The translations under genes were made by a program, and so were the position numbers. From assembly GCA_002408065.1 (NCBI GenBank), contig DHQI01000021.1:17573-25212 (forward strand): a stretch of 7,640 nt of DNA. Direction: 5' to 3'. The notes under the pieces are model-generated. The model was not told the origin of the DNA and made no database searches. It saw only the letters and a program-made list of their open reading frames with translations. Of this stretch, positions 1 to 4,961 are shown piece by piece. The stretch is from Bacteroidales bacterium UBA5342. Its GTDB lineage: Bacteria > Bacteroidota > Bacteroidia > Bacteroidales > UBA5342. Position 1 is the first letter of the stretch. Each line of letters opens with the position of its first letter.

Positions 1-42
1 GCGGTGTTAAAGCCCCTAAACAAAGAAAATTTTAACTGTTGA
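1..42 (+). other. Possible 3' end of an upstream coding region
   Basis: Two forward frames are open from the left edge and stop shortly before the sulfatase gene. One ends at TGA 40-42 and would give a tail of 13 residues (AVLKPLNKENFNC). The other ends at TAA 33-35 with tail GVKAPKQRKF. Either would leave only 19-26 bp before the sulfatase start, so co-transcription with an upstream gene is plausible. The stretch is far too short to assign a function or to decide which frame, if either, is real. Confidence 0.25.
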
Positions 43-61
43 ATATCAGTAATAAAGAAAA

Positions 62-1483
62 ATGAAAATTATAAATAATTGTACCGTATTACTTCTTGTA
101 CTACTCAGCTTAGCTTGTAGCAAGCAGCAGGAACAAAACCCCAACTTTGTAATCATCTTTACTGATGATCAAGGTTATCAGGATCTTGGATGTTTTGGTT
201 CGCCCAATATCAAAACGCCCAACATAGACCAAATGGCTGATGAAGGGATGAAGCTCACCAGTTTTTATGCCCAAACGGTTTGTGGTCCCTCACGAGCCGC
301 ATTGATGACCGGATGCTACCCTCTGCGCAATGCCCGTAATGATAATGGTGAGCCGCCACATCCTAAGTTGTCGCTGAGTGAAGTAACGATTGCCGAGGTA
401 CTCAAACCTGCAGGTTATACCACTTGTATGTTAGGAAAATGGGACTTGGCGGGGCATAATCCTGAAAAATTTAATCCCGAACTATTGCCTTATAACCAAG
501 GTTTCGATTATTCGTTTGTGACGCCTACAAGTAATGATAATCGCGTGCATCTTATTCGTAACAAAGAGCTTGTAGAGCGCAATGCTGATATGTCAACACT
601 GACCCGTCGCTATACTGATGAAGCCATCAATTTTATCGAAGAAAACAAAGAGCAACCCTTCTTTCTCTATTTGGCGCATACCATGCCTCACGTCAAATTA
701 GCCGTTTCAGAAGACTTTAAAGGAAAGTCAGCTGGCGGTTTTTACGGTGATGTGATAGAGGAAATCGACTACAATGTTGGTCGTCTGATGGATAAATTGA
801 AAGAGAGCGGACTGGATGATAAAACCTATGTCATCTTTACCAGTGATAATGGTCCTTGGTGGATAAAGAAAGATCACGCCGGACACTGTGAACCACTGCG
901 TGGAGCTAAGACTTCGGCTTGGGAAGGCGGCTTACGTGTGCCTTTTATTGTGCGTGCTCCAGGTAAAATTCCAGCCGGGACTAGCAGCGATCAGGTCTGT
1001 GCAACCATTGATATGCTACCTACGATTGCCCGCTGGGCTGGTGCTGAGGTGCCTACAGATCGGGTTATTGACGGACTGGATATTTCTGAGATTTTGACTA
1101 CTGAGAAAGAGCATTTGGAGCGTCCTTATTTTTATTATCAGCATAAGGAGTTGAGAGCGGTGCGCTTGGGCAAATGGAAACTGCACCTACCTCATCACCC
1201 GGAATCAAAAATTATCAACTATACCAAATGGCCGATACACGTAGCGCCAAAAGACAGGGTGCTGTTTACAGAATATACATTGTATGATCTGGATAAAGAT
1301 ATTGCAGAAACGACCAATGTGGCTGTCGAACATCCAGAAATAGTAGCGCAGCTAAGCGAACTTTTGGATTGGGCTAAAAAGGATATTGGCGACTATACCG
1401 GCCGTGGCGAAAATGCAAGACCTTTAGGTGATGAGCCTTATCAAATGCCTAATGATTTGATTCCGGTAAAGGCTAAGAAATAA
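62..1483 (+). CDS. Secreted type I (S1, Cys-type) sulfatase, probable lipoprotein
   Basis: This 473-residue protein hydrolyses sulfate esters, most likely on a polysaccharide or its oligosaccharides, at the cell surface or in the periplasm. Residues 1-19 form a lipoprotein-like signal (LLLVLLSLAC, lipid Cys19). Family features follow in order: metal-binding FTDDQG (Asp35, Asp36); the formylglycine motif C-G-P-S-R-A-A-L-M-T-G (Cys74-Gly84), whose Cys74 must be oxidised by a maturation enzyme not encoded here; G-K-W (Lys126); PHVKL (His210); SDNG (Asp262, Asn263); and a late LRGAK...EGG block (Lys283). Length is normal for the family. One oddity is GKWDLAGH, with Asp128 where many S1 sulfatases have His (GKWHLG). 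ATG at 62 is chosen because it gives a complete signal peptide; its upstream is A-rich without a Shine-Dalgarno. Family assignment is firm. The S1 subfamily and substrate are unknown; the neighbouring esterase and GH2 enzyme point to a sulfated, acetylated glycan. Confidence 0.95.
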   Translation: MKIINNCTVLLLVLLSLACSKQQEQNPNFVIIFTDDQGYQDLGCFGSPNIKTPNIDQMADEGMKLTSFYAQTVCGPSRAALMTGCYPLRNARNDNGEPPHPKLSLSEVTIAEVLKPAGYTTCMLGKWDLAGHNPEKFNPELLPYNQGFDYSFVTPTSNDNRVHLIRNKELVERNADMSTLTRRYTDEAINFIEENKEQPFFLYLAHTMPHVKLAVSEDFKGKSAGGFYGDVIEEIDYNVGRLMDKLKESGLDDKTYVIFTSDNGPWWIKKDHAGHCEPLRGAKTSAWEGGLRVPFIVRAPGKIPAGTSSDQVCATIDMLPTIARWAGAEVPTDRVIDGLDISEILTTEKEHLERPYFYYQHKELRAVRLGKWKLHLPHHPESKIINYTKWPIHVAPKDRVLFTEYTLYDLDKDIAETTNVAVEHPEIVAQLSELLDWAKKDIGDYTGRGENARPLGDEPYQMPNDLIPVKAKK

Positions 1484-1548
1484 AATATGATTGTGCGCTT
1501 GTTTGCATGTGGATCCTTAAATAATACAGATATAGGCTGATAGTGAGC

Positions 1549-1585
1549 TTTTAAGAAGAGAAGGTCTCACCTTTTCCTCTTAAAA
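1549..1585. repeat. Long stem-loop downstream of the sulfatase gene
   Basis: Bases 1549-1565 pair with 1569-1585 around a CTC loop. There are 17 positions with one mismatch (A1557/C1577) and one G-U pair (G1560/T1574). It lies 66 bp after the sulfatase stop. No T-run follows on either strand: the stem begins TTTT and ends AAAA, the reverse of a textbook intrinsic terminator. It may act as an mRNA 3' end or processing barrier, or be part of a repeat element, since its last two bases overlap the first copy of the 9-nt repeat that follows. Confidence 0.7.
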
Positions 1586-1647
1586 TTCGTGAAATTAAAC
1601 TCAGCGAAGCTGCTCAATCAAATTCGTGTAATTCGTGTAATTCGTGG
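1584..1647 (+). repeat. Short tandem repeat, 9-nt unit AATTCGTGT
   Basis: Three consecutive copies lie at 1621-1629 (AATTCGTGT), 1630-1638 (identical) and 1639-1647 (AATTCGTGG). A fourth copy, AATTCGTGA, sits 28 bp before them at 1584-1592. Between them is a mini-hairpin, CAGC-GAA-GCTG (1602-1612). From memory, AATTCGTGTAATTCGTGG-like strings recur between genes in several Bacteroidota; this was not checked. The repeat is non-coding and ends about 100 bp before the esterase start. It is too short and closely spaced for a CRISPR. Confidence 0.8.
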
Positions 1648-1749
1648 AGAAAAAATAGAATTTTAGAGTTCAATTTTCTGTGCTAATAAGTTTACCTGCA
1701 AACTACCGTATAATCGTAAAATAAGAATATTAGAATAAAAATAACAACA

Positions 1750-3279
1750 ATGTACAAAACTTCAATTTCACTAAAACTATTATTACTGTTGCTCATTAGC
1801 AGCACTATGGCTTGCGGCCAAAACCTAAAACCATCCAATATCTTTACAGACCATATGGTCTTACAACGTGAAAAACCGGTGCCAGTTTGGGGGCAGAGTG
1901 CGCCAAAAGAAAAGATTACCGTCAGTTTTGCCGGACAAGAGAAAACGACAAAAGTCGATAAGCAAGGTCGTTGGCAGGTGACATTAGACCCTATGGCGGC
2001 TACAAATACAGGACGTGAGATGCGCATTTCCGGTAAGGAAGAAATTGTCCTAAAAGATGTTGTGGTGGGTGAGGTATGGATTTGCTCCGGCCAGTCCAAT
2101 ATGTTTATGGGAGCTTCCGGCGTTACTGATATCAGAGGTTTAAAGCCTTTGGCTCAGAATATTCGTAGTTTTTATGTCAAAAACTTAGTGGCTCTTGAGG
2201 AGCAAGATAATGTAGTGGGACAGTGGAAAAAAGAAAACCCGGTCAGCGCTGTGGCTTTTTCTTATGCCTATTTTTTGCAAAACTTGGCCGACGTGCCAGT
2301 AGGTATCATTCAGGCCGCATGGGGGAGCTCATCTATTGAGGCGTGGATGCCAAAATCTATGCGCGAAGAGCTGCCTCACTTCGATACGATTATGGCTGAG
2401 ATGGATGCTGACACTGCTCGCCTTAAGAAGATAGAAGAACTGGCGCAGCGTCCTGATGACTGGACGAATAATGAGAACATTTTCTTGCGGCGCCATTCTA
2501 ATATTATTTATAATGCGATGATGCATCCACTCATACCATATGCTTGCCGTGGGCTATTGTGGTATCAGGGAGAGCGCAATACACGCTATATGCAAGGACT
2601 CCCTGAGGTTGAAGCCAAAGATTGGTTTCACCGTGTATGCGGATCAAAAGATTATGAAGAAGTACTTCAAAAATGGATGCTTAACTACCGTGAGCAATGG
2701 CAAGATGACGAGATGTACTTTATGGTAGTGATGCTGCCGGGCTATGGAAAAGGTCCTGAGACAAAGAAAGAAATCGATATTGAAAGTCCTACCGAGCCTT
2801 CTTGGGCCTGGATGCGTGAATCGCAAATGGCGGCTCAGAATTTGCCCTTCGTTTCGGTGATTAATACCATCGATTTAGGAGATGCAAAAAACATTCACCC
2901 CCTTGATAAGTTACCCATTGGGCAGCGGGGTGCTTTACTCGCTGCCAAAAATACCCTTGATATGGATGTAGCTGCTTCAGGTCCTGTTTTTAAAAATGTT
3001 GAGATCAAAGATGACAAGATGTATGTCCATTTCGACCATTCGCAAGGTTTGAAAACAACGAACAACAAAAAACCTTCAGGATTTTGGATTGCTGATGAGT
3101 CTGCCAACTGGGTCAAGGCACAAGCCAAAATAGAAGGTGAATGTGTAGTTTTAAGTTCTCCCGAAGTGAAAAATCCTAAGTACATTCGTTATGCTTTTGC
3201 TGGAAAACCAGTAGTTAATTTAGTAAATGGTGCAGAGTTGCCAACTTATCCTTTTAGAACGGATAGTTGGGAGAAGTAA
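1750..3279 (+). CDS. Sialate O-acetylesterase-like carbohydrate esterase (SASA/DUF303 family)
   Basis: This 509-residue exported SGNH-fold esterase is predicted to remove O-acetyl groups from a glycan. The automatic name sialate O-acetylesterase covers a family that also includes xylan and other polysaccharide acetylesterases (CAZy CE20), so sialic acid need not be the target. A hydrophobic signal ends in STMACGQ; Cys22 could be lipidated. An N-terminal beta-sandwich (about 28-105, with DHMVLQREKPVPVWG) precedes the catalytic domain. Visible there are SGQSNM with nucleophile Ser116, WGSSSIEAWM from Trp191, WYQGERN from Trp271, and DAKNIHP with probable catalytic His383 and Asp378 close by. 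The C-terminal end (YAFAGKPV..NLVNGAELPTYPFRTD) is typical of full-length members, so the gene looks intact. Residues GQSNMFM and GERN differ from the common GQSNMEM and GESN. The start follows an A-rich leader without a Shine-Dalgarno. It probably acts with the flanking sulfatase and GH2 enzyme on one polymer. Confidence 0.92.
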   Translation: MYKTSISLKLLLLLLISSTMACGQNLKPSNIFTDHMVLQREKPVPVWGQSAPKEKITVSFAGQEKTTKVDKQGRWQVTLDPMAATNTGREMRISGKEEIVLKDVVVGEVWICSGQSNMFMGASGVTDIRGLKPLAQNIRSFYVKNLVALEEQDNVVGQWKKENPVSAVAFSYAYFLQNLADVPVGIIQAAWGSSSIEAWMPKSMREELPHFDTIMAEMDADTARLKKIEELAQRPDDWTNNENIFLRRHSNIIYNAMMHPLIPYACRGLLWYQGERNTRYMQGLPEVEAKDWFHRVCGSKDYEEVLQKWMLNYREQWQDDEMYFMVVMLPGYGKGPETKKEIDIESPTEPSWAWMRESQMAAQNLPFVSVINTIDLGDAKNIHPLDKLPIGQRGALLAAKNTLDMDVAASGPVFKNVEIKDDKMYVHFDHSQGLKTTNNKKPSGFWIADESANWVKAQAKIEGECVVLSSPEVKNPKYIRYAFAGKPVVNLVNGAELPTYPFRTDSWEK

Positions 3280-3310
3280 AGTTTTATAGATCTTAATAGT
3301 TTGCCCTCAG

Positions 3311-3359
3311 TAATAAAAAGTTATAGCGAAGAATCTCTACTCTGGTGTCTTTTTTATTA
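3311..3359. terminator. Weak A/T-only inverted repeat after the esterase gene
   Basis: TAATAAAAA (3311-3319) is complementary to TTTTTATTA (3351-3359), with about 31 bases between. It is the only terminator-like structure in the 100-bp spacer before the beta-barrel gene. The arms lack G/C pairs and the loop is long, so a terminator role is doubtful. Nothing else stands out in this spacer. Confidence 0.2.
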
Positions 3360-3379
3360 ATACCAAATCTCTAAAATTA

Positions 3380-4570
3380 ATGATCAAATTTATTACCGCT
3401 TCTCTTTGTTTGTTAAATTTTTTGTTTGTTTCAGGACAGATACGTTTTGAACCAGCCTATTACATTAACGAGAAGCACGAGAAAGTTGAATGCTTTATTA
3501 AAAATACCAACAGTAGAAACAGTCCGACACAGTTTTCTTATAAACTTCAGAGCGAAGGTGAAGAGTTTACAGCTAGCATTGATAGTATTCAGGAGTTTGG
3601 GTTTTATGATGATTATATATATATAAGGTACGATGTGGATGTGGATGCTTCGGAGTTTGATATTGATGAAGGTCCTTCGGATGGTAAACCGTTGTATGAA
3701 AGTAAAACTGTTTTTCTAAAACCACTGGTGTTGGGCGAGGCCTCTTTGTATGTATATACCTATGATGGTGCGATGATGTTCTTTTACAGTTTAGAAGGTA
3801 GTCATCCTGAACAATTGTATTGTAAGGAGTATCTTACCCCTTCTCAGACGGTAAAGGTTAATAGATCTTTTGTGGGACAGCTGAGTAATTGTATCACATG
3901 TAGTGATATTAGCATCCCGGAGTTATCTCAGTTAAATTATTCCAAACGAGAATTAGAAGCTGTGTTCTTAAAATACAACAGATGTCATACGGTTGATTAT
4001 GTCAACCCTGTTGTTGTCAAGAAAAAAGGTAAATTTCGTATTGCAATAAAGCCTGGTATACGTCATTCTTATGCAGAGTCGTCTCGTTATGCTTCAAATG
4101 CTCAAGATGCTGAATTTGAGACGAAAATCAATCTTAATTATGCTTTTGAGTTTGAGTTTGTTTTACCTTTTAAAAGTAATAAATGGTCCATAGCTATAGA
4201 ACCTGGTTATCATTCCTATGTGAGTATGAATACCTTGCCTAATGATGACGTAAAGATAGATTTTAAGGCCATAGAAGTACCTGTGGGATTAAAGTATTAT
4301 ATGTTCCTCAATGATTGTTCTCGTTTACGATTGAGCATTTCTTATGCAGCACACATTGGTCTTAATTCTAGTGTTTTTTACCCCGGTTTCTATCCTTATA
4401 AAATAAACACGTTGTTTTCTCCGCGAGTTGGTTTAGGATATAGTTACAATCAAAAATATACGGTTGATTTTACTTGCGGTAAGATTGATAATTTATTTAA
4501 TCCCATGGCATTTGATAGCAGATACGTTTTCTATGAACTATCCTTTGGTTATACTCTTTTTCAAAAATAG
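3380..4570 (+). CDS. Uncharacterised secreted protein with probable C-terminal outer-membrane beta-barrel
   Basis: The 396-residue product has a signal peptide (MIKFITASLCLLNFLFVSG, cleavage near Gln20). It resembles a family I recall only from Bacteroidota: an N-terminal domain (about 21-205) with a pattern like YYIN..EKVECFIKN, SPTQFSYKL, VFLKPLVLGEASLYVY, FFYSLEG, QLYCKEYL, and Cys171-x-x-Cys174 plus YNRC (Cys202). Some relatives carry the misleading label 'tRNA modification GTPase', but no GTPase motif is present. From about 218 onward, alternating amphipathic strands (IAIKPG, AFEFEFVLPF, WSIAIEPGYHSY, VPVGLKYYM, LRLSISYAAHIG, PRVGLGYSY) ending in YELSFGYTLFQK look like an outer-membrane beta-barrel with a terminal aromatic strand. 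An acidic stretch (DVDVDASEFDIDEG, 85-98) is notable. Base composition is poorer in G+C than the enzymes on either side, and it has no obvious glycan role, so it may be an unrelated neighbour. Exact function is unknown. Confidence 0.85.
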   Translation: MIKFITASLCLLNFLFVSGQIRFEPAYYINEKHEKVECFIKNTNSRNSPTQFSYKLQSEGEEFTASIDSIQEFGFYDDYIYIRYDVDVDASEFDIDEGPSDGKPLYESKTVFLKPLVLGEASLYVYTYDGAMMFFYSLEGSHPEQLYCKEYLTPSQTVKVNRSFVGQLSNCITCSDISIPELSQLNYSKRELEAVFLKYNRCHTVDYVNPVVVKKKGKFRIAIKPGIRHSYAESSRYASNAQDAEFETKINLNYAFEFEFVLPFKSNKWSIAIEPGYHSYVSMNTLPNDDVKIDFKAIEVPVGLKYYMFLNDCSRLRLSISYAAHIGLNSSVFYPGFYPYKINTLFSPRVGLGYSYNQKYTVDFTCGKIDNLFNPMAFDSRYVFYELSFGYTLFQK

Positions 4571-4583
4571 ACTATCGTTTTTG
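4562..4583 (+). terminator. Weak terminator-like inverted repeat at the beta-barrel stop codon
   Basis: CAAAAAT (4562-4568) can pair with GTTTTTG (4577-4583), including one T-G wobble, around an 8-base loop that contains the end of the stop codon. The stem is nearly all A/T and no T-run follows, so it would be a poor terminator. No better candidate occurs close to the stop. Confidence 0.2.
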
Positions 4584-4637
4584 CTTAGTATTTTGTCTTT
4601 ATGTTGTTTAATAAAATAATGTTGCTGTGACAATTTA

Positions 4638-4700
4638 ACACTTTGACTAGGCTGAACGCAACGCTTCATGCACTTTGAGCACAGAGCGCAGTCGAAGTGT
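4638..4700. repeat. Interspersed-repeat-like element with nested inverted repeats
   Basis: ACACTTTGAC (4638-4647) pairs with GTCGAAGTGT (4691-4700) over 10 positions with one T-G wobble. An internal CACTTTGA (4671-4678) competes for the same partner at 4692-4699 (8 positions, one wobble). The right part reads GAGCGCAGTCGAAGTG, whose reverse complement CACTTCGACTGCGCTC resembles a short repeat I recall as scattered between genes in many Bacteroidota; this was not checked. It is non-coding and contains no transposase, so it would be a non-autonomous or structural repeat. Confidence 0.6.
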
Positions 4701-4718
4701 AAATAGTTAAATTCACTA

Positions 4719-4776
4719 TAGACACTTTATATACTTTAGTTTACTTTGCCACTGTCAGGTTGGCTTTAGACACTTT
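4719..4776 (+). repeat. 10-bp direct repeat TAGACACTTT
   Basis: TAGACACTTT occurs at 4719-4728 and again at 4767-4776, 48 bp apart. The core ACACTTT also occurs at 4638-4644 in the adjacent repeat element. The copies may be fragments of the same repeat family or binding half-sites. Chance is also possible in such A/T-rich DNA. Confidence 0.35.
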
Positions 4777-4904
4777 TGTTGTTTTATAATTGGATATGTA
4801 ACTTAGCGCTTTATTTACTACAAACTATTGTATACCCACCAATTGATTACCAAGATTGGAATTCCATATAAAATGAATGATTTCTGACAGACAAATGAGG
4901 GGTG

Positions 4905-4954
4905 ATTGCTTAATCTTGCAAATGTAAATTAAGCAATGATTAAATCTAAGCAAT
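4905..4954 (+). promoter_or_regulatory. Palindromic array upstream of the GH2 gene, possible operator or leader hairpin
   Basis: ATTGCTTAAT (4905-4914) and ATTAAGCAAT (4928-4937) form a perfect 10-bp inverted repeat with a 13-base spacer. The core TAAGCAAT appears a third time at 4947-4954, in the same direction as the second copy, ending 7 bp before the GH2 start codon. This could be a repressor or activator site, or a 5'-leader stem-loop that affects translation. The last copy would overlap the expected ribosome-binding region. No regulator gene is present in the window to pair with it. Confidence 0.5.
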
Positions 4955-4961
4955 TTAAGTA

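Larger units (their letters stand above)
4571..4961. other. 391-bp gene-free intergenic region
   Basis: No credible gene was found on either strand; the longest forward candidates are about a dozen codons (for example ATG 4669 to TAG 4707). The region holds a folded repeat element (4638-4700), a 10-bp direct repeat (TAGACACTTT) and a palindromic array (4905-4954) before the GH2 start. A full Bacteroidota promoter (TTTG then TAnnTTTG) was not found; TAATCTTG at 4911-4918 matches the -7 element with one mismatch but lacks a partner. Its length suggests that the GH2 gene starts its own transcript. Confidence 0.7.

Noticed and set aside
888..1097. Forward open frame in another frame inside the sulfatase gene
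   Set aside because: It sits wholly within conserved sulfatase sequence; the predicted peptide is a Leu/Cys-rich shadow with no family resemblance.
1621..1647. Possible CRISPR array
   Set aside because: The unit is only 9 nt with no spacers between copies and no cas genes nearby.
1692..2099. Reverse-strand open frame of 135 codons across the start of the esterase gene
   Set aside because: It lies opposite a clearly recognised coding sequence, has no recognisable family features, and its length is explained by the codon pattern of the forward gene.
3380..4570. Annotation of the beta-barrel gene as a tRNA modification GTPase
   Set aside because: Some relatives carry this label, but there is no P-loop or other G motif and the protein has a signal peptide and amphipathic barrel strands.
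4669..4707. Tiny forward open frame of 12 codons in the intergenic repeat
   Set aside because: It lies inside an inverted-repeat element, has no ribosome-binding signal, and is of chance length.
4911..4918. TAATCTTG as the -7 element of a Bacteroidota promoter
   Set aside because: It has one mismatch to TAnnTTTG, falls within the palindrome, and no TTTG element lies at the expected distance upstream.
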